Source: Streptomyces sp. NBC_01341
GTDB lineage: Bacteria > Actinomycetota > Actinomycetes > Streptomycetales > Streptomycetaceae
Assembly (NCBI RefSeq): GCF_035946055.1
Contig: NZ_CP108364.1
Location: 4,216,001-4,280,000 of the forward strand
Direction: 5' to 3'
Length of the DNA stretch: 64,000 nucleotides
Shown: piece by piece, positions 33,498 to 41,706 of the stretch
How positions within the stretch are numbered: position 1 is the first letter of the stretch
How the letters are laid out: each line of letters starts with the position of its first letter
Notes under the pieces: model-generated
The model's database searches: none
Told to the model about the DNA's origin: nothing
What the model saw: the letters and a program-made list of their open reading frames with translations, nothing else
Made by a program: the position numbers and the translations under genes

Positions 33498-36074
33498 ATG
33501 ACCGATCCCCAGCGCCCCACGACCAACGCCATGCGGCGCGCCCTGAGGCGGGCCCGCGACGGTGTCGCCCTCGACGTGGCGGAGGCCGCCGTCCTGTTGC
33601 AGGCGCGGGGGGAGGACCTCACCGATCTCGCCGCGTCCGCCGCCCGGGTGCGCGACGCCGGGCTGGAGGCCGCGGGCCGTCCCGGAGTGATCACCTATTC
33701 CCGCAAGGTCTTCATCCCGTTGACCCGGCTCTGCCGGGACACGTGCCACTACTGCACCTTCGTGACCGTGCCCGGCAAGCTCCGCAAGGCGGGCCACGGC
33801 ATGTTCCTCTCCCCCGACGAGGTCCTCGACATCGCCCGCAAGGGTGCCGAAATGGGCTGCAAGGAGGCGCTGTTCACGCTCGGGGACCGGCCGGAGGACC
33901 GCTGGCCCGAGGCGCGTGAGTGGCTGGAGGCGGAGGGGTACGACGACACCCTGGCGTACGTGCGGGCCATGGCCATCCGGGTGCTGGAGGAGACGGGCCT
34001 GCTGCCGCACCTGAACCCGGGGGTGATGACGTGGACGGACCTGCAGCGGCTGAAGCCGGTCGCCCCGTCCATGGGCATGATGCTGGAAACGACGGCGACC
34101 CGGCTGTGGTCCGAGAAGGGCGGCCCCCACTACGGCTCCCCGGACAAGGAGCCGGCGGTCCGGCTGAGGGTCCTCCAGGACGCCGGCCGGTCCAACGTGC
34201 CGTTCACCACGGGCATCCTGATCGGGATCGGCGAGTCCTACGAGGAGCGAGCCGACTCCCTCTTCGAACTGCGCAAGACCGCCCGGGCCTACCACGGCGT
34301 CCAGGAGGTCATCGTCCAGAACTTCCGAGCCAAGCCGGACACCGCGATGCGCGGGATGCCGGACGCCGAACTGGAGGAGCTGGCCGCGGCCGTCGCCGTC
34401 GCCCGCCACATCCTCGGCCCCTCCGCCCGCATCCAGGCCCCGCCGAACCTCGTGGACGCCGAGTACGCCCTGCTGATCGGGGCGGGCATCGACGACTGGG
34501 GCGGCGTCTCGCCGCTGACACCGGACCACGTCAACCCCGAGCGCCCGTGGCCGCACATCGACGAACTCGCGTCCCGCACCGCCGAGTCCGGTTTCACGCT
34601 GCGGGAGCGCCTCACCATCTACCCCGAGTTCATCCAGCGCGGTGAGCCGTGGCTCGACCCGCGCCTCCTCCCGCACGTGCGGGCGCTCGCCGACCCGGAG
34701 ACCGGGCTGGCCAAGGAGGGCGCGATCCCGGTGGGGCTGCCCTGGCAGGAGCCCGACGAGGGCTTCAACGCCTCGGGACGCACCGACCTGCACCGCACCA
34801 TCGACACCGACGGACGCACCGGCGACCGGCGCGACGACTTCGACGAGGTCTACGGCGACTGGGAGGCCCTGCGCGAGGCCGCGGCACCCGGCATGGTCCC
34901 GTCCCGCATCGACGCCGACGTACGCCAGGCTCTGAGCCAGGCCGCCGACGACCCCACGAGGCTCACCGACGACCAGGCGCTCGCCCTGCTCCACGCGGAC
35001 GGGCCGGCCCTGGACGAGCTGTGCCGGATCGCGGACACCCTGCGCCGCGACGTGGTCGGTGACGACGTCACCTACGTCGTCACCAGGAACATCAACTTCA
35101 CCAACGTCTGCTACACCGGCTGCCGCTTCTGCGCGTTCGCCCAGCGGCGTACGGACGCCGACGCCTACACCCTCTCGCTCGACCAGGTCGCCGACCGTGC
35201 CGCGCAGGCCTGGGACGTCGGCGCGGTCGAGGTCTGCATGCAGGGCGGCATCCACCCGGACCTGCCCGGCACGGCGTACTTCGACATCGCGCGCGCAGTG
35301 AAGGAACGCGTACCCGGGATGCACGTCCACGCCTTCTCGCCGATGGAGGTCGTCAACGGCGCGACCCGCACCGGCCTGTCGATCCGCGACTGGCTGACCT
35401 CGGCCAAGGAGGCCGGGCTCGACTCGATCCCCGGTACGGCAGCCGAGATCCTCGACGACGAGGTCCGCTGGGTCCTCACCAAGGGAAAGCTGCCCACCGC
35501 CACCTGGCTGGAGGTCATCAGGACCGCGCACGAGACGGGCCTGCGCTCCTCGTCCACGATGATGTACGGCCATGTCGACCAGCCCCGCCACTGGCTCGGC
35601 CACTTCCGGACGCTGGCCCGGCTCCAGCAGGAGACCGGCGGCTTCACCGAGTTCGTCACCCTGCCCTTCATCCACACCAACGCCCCGGTGTACCTCGCCG
35701 GTATCGCCCGTCCGGGCCCCACCGGCCGGGACAACCGCGCTGTGACGGCGATGGCCCGGCTTCTGCTCCACCCGCACATCACCAACATCCAGACCAGCTG
35801 GGTGAAGCTGGGAGCGGAGGGTGCGGCCGAGATGCTGCGCTCGGGTGCGAACGATCTCGGCGGGACCCTGATGGAGGAGACCATCTCCCGTATGGCGGGC
35901 TCCAGTTACGGCTCGTACCGGTCGGTCCAGGACCTCGTGGCCATCGCCGATCTCGCCGGCCGCCCGGCGAAGCCGCGTACGACGCTGTACGGCGAGGTGC
36001 CCCAGGAGCGCGTCGAGGCCGCCGCCGCGTCGGACGGACACCTGCCGGAACTACTGCCCGTCCTGCCGGGCTGA
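33498..36074 (+). CDS. fbiC: FO synthase, bifunctional FbiC (CofG-CofH fusion)
   Basis: 858 residues, the standard length of fused actinobacterial FO synthase. The first radical-SAM centre (CofG-like half) is CRDTCHYC (Cys79, Cys83, Cys86). The second (CofH-like half) is CYTGCRFC (Cys538, Cys542, Cys545), followed by CMQGGIHPDLPG. It makes the deazaflavin chromophore FO of coenzyme F420 from tyrosine and a ribityl-uracil. It supports F420 enzymes such as the LLM oxidoreductase at 26.4 kb. The start follows a TATGCT box with no ribosome site. Confidence 0.95.
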   Translation: MTDPQRPTTNAMRRALRRARDGVALDVAEAAVLLQARGEDLTDLAASAARVRDAGLEAAGRPGVITYSRKVFIPLTRLCRDTCHYCTFVTVPGKLRKAGHGMFLSPDEVLDIARKGAEMGCKEALFTLGDRPEDRWPEAREWLEAEGYDDTLAYVRAMAIRVLEETGLLPHLNPGVMTWTDLQRLKPVAPSMGMMLETTATRLWSEKGGPHYGSPDKEPAVRLRVLQDAGRSNVPFTTGILIGIGESYEERADSLFELRKTARAYHGVQEVIVQNFRAKPDTAMRGMPDAELEELAAAVAVARHILGPSARIQAPPNLVDAEYALLIGAGIDDWGGVSPLTPDHVNPERPWPHIDELASRTAESGFTLRERLTIYPEFIQRGEPWLDPRLLPHVRALADPETGLAKEGAIPVGLPWQEPDEGFNASGRTDLHRTIDTDGRTGDRRDDFDEVYGDWEALREAAAPGMVPSRIDADVRQALSQAADDPTRLTDDQALALLHADGPALDELCRIADTLRRDVVGDDVTYVVTRNINFTNVCYTGCRFCAFAQRRTDADAYTLSLDQVADRAAQAWDVGAVEVCMQGGIHPDLPGTAYFDIARAVKERVPGMHVHAFSPMEVVNGATRTGLSIRDWLTSAKEAGLDSIPGTAAEILDDEVRWVLTKGKLPTATWLEVIRTAHETGLRSSSTMMYGHVDQPRHWLGHFRTLARLQQETGGFTEFVTLPFIHTNAPVYLAGIARPGPTGRDNRAVTAMARLLLHPHITNIQTSWVKLGAEGAAEMLRSGANDLGGTLMEETISRMAGSSYGSYRSVQDLVAIADLAGRPAKPRTTLYGEVPQERVEAAAASDGHLPELLPVLPG

Positions 36075-36086
36075 CAGCCTGTCTCT

Positions 36087-36118
36087 CTCCCCGTCCGCGC
36101 CACCCACCGGACGGGGAG
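36087..36118. terminator. Terminator after fbiC
   Basis: CTCCCCGTCCG / CGGACGGGGAG, an 11-bp stem with a 10-base loop, 13 bases after the fbiC stop and before the convergent DUF397 gene. Confidence 0.8.
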
Positions 36119-36152
36119 GGGCGCCGGCGGCCGTCCCCGTCGGCTGCCCGGC

Positions 36153-36353
36153 TCAGCGCCCGGCGACGAAGGTGACGAAGTCCGCCCAGGCGGGGGCGCT
36201 CACGAGGAGGGCGGGTCCGGTGGGTGCCTTGCTGTCGCGGACGGGCACGAGCCCCGGGAAGCCGTCCGCGACTTCGAGGCAGTTGTTGGCTCCACCGTCG
36301 CTGTAGCTGGACTTGCGCCAGGCCGTGGTGGAGAGGTCGGGGATACGGCTCAT
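36153..36353 (-). CDS. DUF397 protein (copy 1)
   Basis: 66 residues. The DUF397 core is AWRKSSYSDGGANNCLEVA, then VPVRDSKAPTGPALLVSAPAW and FVTFVAGR. These small proteins are normally encoded with an XRE/DUF5753 regulator, and some pairs act as toxin-antitoxin or developmental switches. Its ATG overlaps the TGA of the upstream XRE C-terminal fragment (ATGA), which preserves the family's operon junction even though that regulator gene is broken. Confidence 0.85.
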   Translation of the reverse strand: MSRIPDLSTTAWRKSSYSDGGANNCLEVADGFPGLVPVRDSKAPTGPALLVSAPAWADFVTFVAGR

Positions 36354-36475
36354 GATGTCTGCTCCTCCAGGACGCCCCTGATGAACCCGATGGACTCCGG
36401 CGGGGGTAGCGCCCGGTCCCGGAGGCGATCGTAGGACAGCCGGTAGCGCGTGACCGCTGCCGGTTCCTCGATGAG
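36350..36475 (-). pseudogene. C-terminal fragment of an XRE/DUF5753 regulator
   Basis: The last 41 codons of a leftward frame read LIEEPAAVTRY, RLSYDRLRDRALPPPES and IGFIRGVLEEQTS, matching the C-terminal end of DUF5753 domains. Upstream of about 36475 the frame becomes low-complexity Ser/Ala/Arg and no HTH is present. The other strand there (about 36476-36671) encodes an acidic, helical, start-less stretch with ALTRTAESLRDVLRVAH. The junction looks like a deletion or rearrangement breakpoint. Confidence 0.6.
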
Positions 36476-36798
36476 CTCGGCGGCCGACGAGGTCGAGGCG
36501 GAACTCCTCTCCTGCGCGGAAGCGGTCCTCGGCGGCGCGGAGGCCGTTCTCGCGGACACGGCCGCGGGGGAGGCGGCGGTGCGCTTCGCCCTGACGCGGA
36601 CCGCCGAATCATTGCGGGACGTGCTGCGCGTCGCGCACTGCAGAGAAGGGAGGACATCCGGAAAACTCTGAGGAATGCCTTTCAAAGGGGATCTGAGGAG
36701 TTACTGAGTACATTCCGTTCGACCCCTGAGACACCCCATTCCGTTCGATTACAGTGCTTGCGCGGTCGCACGCCGGTATTCGTTGAGGAAGGGGCGCG

Positions 36799-37914
36799 GT
36801 GAGCACTGGGACCACAGCTGTCTGGGGCCGTGCCGAACAACAGGACTTTCGCAGCCGGGTGCGCGGCGCCCTGCTCGGCGGTGCCGTCGGAGACGCCATA
36901 GGGGCGGGTGTCGCCCGGCTCACCCTGGAGGAGATCCGCGCCGCCCACGGGGTCGACGGGATCGTGGACTTCGTCCCCGTGCACGGACGGCGGGGTGCCG
37001 TCACCGCCGTCACCCAGCTGACCCTCTTCACCGTCGACGGGCTCATCAGGGCACAGGTCCGCCGGGACACCGGCGCCTGGCACCCGCCCACCGACGTGTT
37101 CCGCGCCCATCTGCGCTGGGCGGCCACGCAGAGCGCCTGGGGTCCCGACGAGCGCCGCAAGGACAACGGCTGGCTGGCCAGGGAGGAGTGGCTCTACACC
37201 CGCCGCGCCCCCACCCGCGAATGCCTCATCGGCTTCGGGGACACCACCATGGGCACCCTGGCCGTGCCCAAGAACCCGTCCGCACGCGACTCGGCCGCGC
37301 TCACCCGGTCCGCCCCGTTCGGGCTGCTCGTCGGCTGGGAGCCCCAGCTCGTCCTCCAGCTCGCCGTCGAGTGCGCCGCCCAGACCCACGGCCACGCCAC
37401 CGCCCAGCTCGCCGCCGGAGCCCTCGCCCTGCTCGTGCACGGGCTCGCCCGCGGGGAGACCCTGGACGGCTCCGTGCAGCACACGCTCGCGCTGCTCGCC
37501 GAGCGGCCGGGCAACGAGCAGGTGACCGACGCGCTCCGCCAGGCACTCGGCTCCGTACGGCAGGGAATTCCCGGACCCGCGCTCATAGAGGCGCTCGGTG
37601 ACACCGACTCGGCGGAAGAGGTCCTCGCGGTCGCGCTGTACTGCGCGCTGGTCGGCGAGGACGTGCGGCACGGTCTGCGGCTCGCCGTGAACCACTCCGG
37701 GCCGTCGGCGGCCACCGGCTCCGTCTGCGGGGCGCTCCTGGGGGCGCTGCACGGCGAGACTGCGCTGCCACCCGCCTGGCTGGCGGAGCTGGAGGGGCGT
37801 TCCACCCTCCTGGAACTCTCCGACGACTTCGCCATGGAGATGACGCAGGGGCCCGCCCTGCACAGCCCCACCGCGGTCGCCCCGGGCTGGGTGGCCCGCT
37901 ACCCGCGGGACTGA
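36799..37914 (+). CDS. ADP-ribosylglycohydrolase-family protein lacking metal-binding motifs
   Basis: 371 residues from GTG 36799. The family start is clear (GALLGGAVGDAIGAGV, about 21-36), and the C-terminal NHSG...GSVCGALLGAL fits the family. But the canonical TDDTQ stretch is TAVTQ (69-73), and the C-terminal GDSDST-type motif reads SGPSAATGS (300-308), so the Asp residues that bind the two Mg ions are gone at both sites. It is probably a pseudoenzyme or a binding protein for ADP-ribose-like ligands; loss of activity is inferred. It is divergent from the XRE remnant and convergent with an SSS symporter gene. Confidence 0.85.
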   Translation: MSTGTTAVWGRAEQQDFRSRVRGALLGGAVGDAIGAGVARLTLEEIRAAHGVDGIVDFVPVHGRRGAVTAVTQLTLFTVDGLIRAQVRRDTGAWHPPTDVFRAHLRWAATQSAWGPDERRKDNGWLAREEWLYTRRAPTRECLIGFGDTTMGTLAVPKNPSARDSAALTRSAPFGLLVGWEPQLVLQLAVECAAQTHGHATAQLAAGALALLVHGLARGETLDGSVQHTLALLAERPGNEQVTDALRQALGSVRQGIPGPALIEALGDTDSAEEVLAVALYCALVGEDVRHGLRLAVNHSGPSAATGSVCGALLGALHGETALPPAWLAELEGRSTLLELSDDFAMEMTQGPALHSPTAVAPGWVARYPRD

Positions 37915-38003
37915 GACGGGCAGGGCATCCCCGGGAGGGCAGAGGCGGACGGACGCCGCCGCGCCCGCCCGCCGTCCCTGTCCCCCCGCGTCACGAGAAC
38001 CTG

Positions 38004-39587
38004 TCAGTCCCTCGCGCCCTCGGGAACGCCGGTTCCCTCCGGGCCCGTCTTCTGCGTGGGGACGCCTGCGGTGGCGGCGGTACCGGCCGGGCCACCGTCG
38101 TCCGTGTTGATCATCTCGATGAGGGCGTCGCGCTCCGGGGTGTCCTCGGGCTTGATGAACCCGATGACGATGTAGAGCACCAGCGAGATGGCCAGCGGCA
38201 GCGCCACCTGGTACTGCAGCGCGACGTCCGTCTTCACCGAACCGTCGAGGTTGTAGTTGGTGAAGAAGAAGGCGAGCAGCCCCGCCGCCCAGCTGGTGAG
38301 CGCCGCCGTCGGGCCGGACCGGCGGAACCCGCGCAGCAGGCCGAGCATGAACGGGATCGCGATGGGGCCCATCAGGCCGGCCACCCACTTGATGACGACC
38401 GTGATGATGTCCTTGAACGTCGGCGAGTTGATCTGGGTCGCCAGGGCCATGGACAAGCCGAGGAAGGCGAGCGTGGACAGCCGGGCGGCGAGCAGACCAC
38501 TGCGGTTGCTCCAGGTCCGGGCGGCCTTGGAGAGGACCGGTGCGATGTCCCGGGTGAAGACGGCGGAGATGGCGTTGGCGTCGGAGGAGCACATGGCCAT
38601 CGTGTGCGAGAAGAAGCCGACGACGACGAGGCCGAGCAGCCCGTGCGGCAGCAGCTGCTCGGTCATCAGGGCGTAACTGTCCGACGCGTCCGGCTTCTTG
38701 GCCTCGACGAGCAGCGGGGCGACCCACATCGGGAAGAAGAGCACCGTCGGCCAGACCAGCCACAGCACGGCCGAGAGGCGGGCGGAGCGGGTCGCGGAAC
38801 GTGCGGAGTCCGTGGCCATGTAGCGCTGGGCCTGGTTCCACATGCCGCCGTTGTACTCGAAGGTCTTGATGAAGAGATACGCCAGCAGGAAGGTCACGGT
38901 GTACGGACCCGCCGTCGGGTCGGTGTGCCCCTCGGGCAGTTTGTCCCACACGGTCCACAGGGAGCTGAAGCCGCCCAGCTTGCTCATCGCGATGACCAGC
39001 ATGGTCAGACCGGCGAAGAGCTGGATGACGAACTGCCCCAGCTCGGTGAGGGCGTCGGCCCACAGTCCGCCGACTGTGCAGTACACGGCGGTGATGGCAC
39101 CCGTGATGAAGATGCCCTGGGTGAGGCTGATGCCGGTGAAGACGGACAGCAGGGTCGCGATGGCGGCCCACTTGGCGCCGACGTCCACGATCTTCAGCAG
39201 CAGACCCGACCAGGCCAGGGCCTGCTGGGTCGGGATGTTGTAGCGGTTCTTCAGGTATTCGAGCGGTGAGGCGACGTGCAGCCGGGAGCGCAGCCGGTTG
39301 AGCCGGGGTGCGAAGAGCTTCGCCCCGATGCCGATACCGATCGCGATCGGCAGGGACCACGTCACGAACGACGTGACGCCGTACTGGTAGGCGATTCCGG
39401 CGTAGCCGGTGAACATCACCGCGCTGTAGCCGGACATGTGGTGCGAGATGCCCGAGAGCCACCACGGCATCTTGCCGCCGGCCGTGAAGAAGTCGCTGAC
39501 GTTGTCCACGCGCTTGTGCGACCAGAGTCCGATCGCGACCATCACACCGAAGTATCCGATGAGCACGGCCCAGTCGAGACTGTTCAT
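38004..39587 (-). CDS. Sodium:solute symporter (SSS family)
   Basis: 527 residues with about 13 membrane helices. It starts MNSLDWAVLIGYFGVMVAIG and has SHHMSGYSAVMFTGYAG, the SSS substrate/Na region, and a later FFSHTMAMCSSDANAISAVF segment. A Gly/Pro/Thr-rich cytoplasmic tail ends the protein. The substrate may be a sugar, nucleoside or carboxylate and cannot be fixed from the sequence. It is convergent with the ADP-ribosylglycohydrolase-like gene. Confidence 0.88.
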   Translation of the reverse strand: MNSLDWAVLIGYFGVMVAIGLWSHKRVDNVSDFFTAGGKMPWWLSGISHHMSGYSAVMFTGYAGIAYQYGVTSFVTWSLPIAIGIGIGAKLFAPRLNRLRSRLHVASPLEYLKNRYNIPTQQALAWSGLLLKIVDVGAKWAAIATLLSVFTGISLTQGIFITGAITAVYCTVGGLWADALTELGQFVIQLFAGLTMLVIAMSKLGGFSSLWTVWDKLPEGHTDPTAGPYTVTFLLAYLFIKTFEYNGGMWNQAQRYMATDSARSATRSARLSAVLWLVWPTVLFFPMWVAPLLVEAKKPDASDSYALMTEQLLPHGLLGLVVVGFFSHTMAMCSSDANAISAVFTRDIAPVLSKAARTWSNRSGLLAARLSTLAFLGLSMALATQINSPTFKDIITVVIKWVAGLMGPIAIPFMLGLLRGFRRSGPTAALTSWAAGLLAFFFTNYNLDGSVKTDVALQYQVALPLAISLVLYIVIGFIKPEDTPERDALIEMINTDDGGPAGTAATAGVPTQKTGPEGTGVPEGARD

Positions 39588-39751
39588 GTGCCCCCTCCAG
39601 GGGTCCGCCTTGTGAACGGGAACGCACTTCGTCAGTACGGCCGTTCAGCGGTGGCCCCGTGCGGGAACGGGGACTTCGGGGATTGAACCGCCTGTCCGGG
39701 TCCTCGGTCAAGGTCTCCTCGATCAGGGATGTGAACGCGGATCAGCAAGTC

Positions 39752-39769
39752 GAACGATTTTACTCGTTC
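39752..39769. promoter_or_regulatory. Palindrome in the SSS symporter promoter region
   Basis: GAACGA-TTTTAC-TCGTTC, perfect 6-bp arms in an AT-rich stretch 165 bases upstream of the symporter start. It could be a repressor or activator site. Confidence 0.45.
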
Positions 39770-39880
39770 TTGACCTTGTGGGGCGTTGTCGTGAACGTGA
39801 CCACGGCCACACGATGAGCGGGCACTTCGTCAGGCTGTGCAGAGACCCACGCCATGCAGGAATGCCCGAGAACGCAGAAC

Positions 39881-39910
39881 GGCCGCACGGGATGCGGGTC
39901 CCGTGCGGCC
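39881..39910 (-). terminator. Terminator downstream of DUF397 copy 2
   Basis: GGCCGCACGGGA / TCCCGTGCGGCC, a 12-bp perfect stem with a 6-base loop. It is about 240 bases past the DUF397 stop, so the DUF397 transcript may have a long 3' end. Confidence 0.65.
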
Positions 39911-40151
39911 GGAGAAGAGGGAAGAGCTGAACCACGTGACGCCCGGGCGCTGTTGACGCCTGTCGGGCGCCCACCACCGACGACCCTGCGAGTGAGGTGC
40001 GTCGGCGGCGGCGCCGGGTCCTGTGGCGGGCGAGGTCCCCTCGGCCAGGACGGCGAAGCCGGTCGAGAGGGCTCCTGAGGGCCGCGCGCGAGGACCGGGC
40101 GCGGCGCGTGGGTGAGGACCTGGACGCGGCGCGCGCGTGGCGGAAGGCCGA

Positions 40152-40358
40152 TCAGGCGTTGATCGAACCCGAAGCGACATCACGGACGAAGGTGTTCCAG
40201 GCCCCGGACACGAAGCTGAGCGAAGGGCCCTCGGGGGCCTTCGAGTCACGCACGGCGATGGCACGGGTGACAGGTGACTTCACCTCGACGCAGGCTCCGT
40301 TACCGCCGGAGTACGACGACTTCGTCCAGTTTTCCGTAGCACCCTGAAGAATAGCCAT
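40152..40358 (-). CDS. DUF397 protein (copy 2)
   Basis: 68 residues from ATG 40358, with GGAG 5 bases upstream (GTG 40364 is possible). Core motifs are WTKSSYSGGNGACVEV, IAVRDSKAPEGPSLSF and WNTFVRDVASG. It lies downstream of the intact XRE/DUF5753 gene, but 270 bases separate them, an unusually wide gap for this pair, and an inverted repeat sits in the gap. The presumed role is partner or modulator of that regulator. Confidence 0.85.
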   Translation of the reverse strand: MAILQGATENWTKSSYSGGNGACVEVKSPVTRAIAVRDSKAPEGPSLSFVSGAWNTFVRDVASGSINA

Positions 40359-40407
40359 GTTCACTCCGGTTCAGAGAGTTGATGTGGGAGGGCACCAACT
40401 TCGTTCC

Positions 40408-40437
40408 TGTTGGCGTGATCGACGCTACTCGCCAACA
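40408..40437. promoter_or_regulatory. Inverted repeat upstream of DUF397 copy 2
   Basis: TGTTGGCG / CGCCAACA, 8-bp perfect arms with a 14-base spacer, 50 bases upstream of the DUF397 start. It is a candidate binding site of the neighbouring XRE regulator or another factor. Confidence 0.45.
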
Positions 40438-40628
40438 TCGTCCGGTGGTGGGGCCGTTCACTCGACCGGATGGCATATTCCATGCGGGGGTTCCGCTGCG
40501 AGGTGGTGGCGGTGTATCGTCCCGCCCCCACCTCGCTTACATCACAGCATTTCACGCACATCAGGTGGTATCGGGGATGTACCGTCTCCGTGGGTGCGCA
40601 GCGCTTTCCGGTGGCCGGCGCGGCTGAA

Positions 40629-41486
40629 TCAGCGCGTGTAGTCCTTCACGATGTCGCCGATGAATTGGCGGGTCTGATCCACATTCAGCGCCTGTGCCCG
40701 CAAGTGTTCGTACATGACGCTGTAGCGCTGTACGTCGTTCGCCTTCTCCAGGTAGAGGTCGCTGGTGACCCCTTCGATGTACACGACGCTGGAGTCCGCG
40801 GCGTCCGGGAATTCCAGGATGGCGTACTGCCCGCTGATGCCCGGGTGCGCACCCATGTCGAAGGGCAGGACCTGCACGGTCACGTGCGGCAGTTGCGACT
40901 GCTCGATGAGGTGCTCCAGCTGCTCGATCATCACCTGCTTGCCGCCGACCTGCCGGCGCAGGGCGGACTCGTCGATGACGGCCCATAGGCGCAGCGGGTG
41001 TTCGGGGGCGTTGACGCGGTCCTGGCGGCGGGCGCGGACGTTGACCCGCTTCTCGATGTCGGCCGGCGGGGCCTCGGGCAGGGCCCCGGTGATCAGCGCT
41101 TCCGCGTAACCCCGGGTCTGGAGCAGCCCCGGGACGACCTGGGGCTCGTACACCCGGAGGGACTCGGCGTCCGTCTCCAGCCCGATGTACACGCTGTAGG
41201 GGATGTCGCCGAACGCGTGCCACCAGCCCTGCTGCCGCGAGTCCTTGGCCATCTGCATCAGTGAGTCGACGACGCGGTGGTCCTCGACCTCGTACACCCC
41301 GCACAGATCGCGGACGTCACGCTGGCTGATGGAACGGCGGCCGTTCTCCAGACGGCTGATCTTCGACTGGGAGACCAGCAGCCGCTCCGCCACCTCCTCG
41401 GCCGTCATGCCCTTGATCTCGCGCAGACGGCGCAACTCCTGGCCCAACCGGCGTCGCCTGACGGTGGGATTGACGTTGGTGGGCAC
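40629..41486 (-). CDS. XRE-family regulator with DUF5753 domain
   Basis: 285 residues from GTG 41486. The N-terminal helix-turn-helix is in MTAEEVAERLLVSQSKISRL followed by ENGRR (about 27-52). The rest is the DUF5753 domain with YEPQVVPGLLQTRGYAEALI, QMLE-like helical parts and YIEGVTSDLYLEKANDVQRY. This is the WhiJ-like class of Streptomyces regulators that work with DUF397 proteins in differentiation or toxin-antitoxin control. The downstream DUF397 gene is the likely partner. Confidence 0.88.
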   Translation of the reverse strand: MPTNVNPTVRRRRLGQELRRLREIKGMTAEEVAERLLVSQSKISRLENGRRSISQRDVRDLCGVYEVEDHRVVDSLMQMAKDSRQQGWWHAFGDIPYSVYIGLETDAESLRVYEPQVVPGLLQTRGYAEALITGALPEAPPADIEKRVNVRARRQDRVNAPEHPLRLWAVIDESALRRQVGGKQVMIEQLEHLIEQSQLPHVTVQVLPFDMGAHPGISGQYAILEFPDAADSSVVYIEGVTSDLYLEKANDVQRYSVMYEHLRAQALNVDQTRQFIGDIVKDYTR

Positions 41487-41591
41487 GGAAACGGCACCTC
41501 CGGCTATGCAGCTGTTCTAGCTGTGCGTATCTACTGCTCAGCAGATTGCCACCCGCGCACCCGGGCGCGCTGGGAAATGGTGACACCAAAG

Positions 41592-41628
41592 CGCGCGGGG
41601 CAGCCGGTGGATCCGGCTGCCCCGCGCG
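41592..41628 (-). terminator. Terminator after the GPP34 gene
   Basis: Perfect 16-bp inverted repeat (CGCGCGGGGCAGCCGG and complement) with a 5-base loop, 79 bases past the GPP34 stop. Confidence 0.85.
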
Positions 41629-41706
41629 TGGTGCGGCTCCCGGACCGGGTCATGGGGGACGTCGGTACGGCGGTGTTCGGTTCTCCGCGCGAGGGGTGCG
41701 CGCGGT

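Larger units (their letters stand above)
39588..40151. other. Intergenic region between the SSS symporter and DUF397 copy 2
   Basis: No convincing gene in about 560 bases on either strand; the open frames are Arg/Pro-rich shadows without a ribosome site. It holds the symporter promoter region (with an 18-bp palindrome at 39752-39769) and a terminator-like hairpin at 39881-39910. Confidence 0.6.

Noticed and set aside
39854..40347. Open frames between the SSS symporter and DUF397 copy 2
   Set aside because: They run across a terminator-like hairpin and are antisense to the DUF397 gene; the translations are Arg/Gly-rich without similarity I can recognise.
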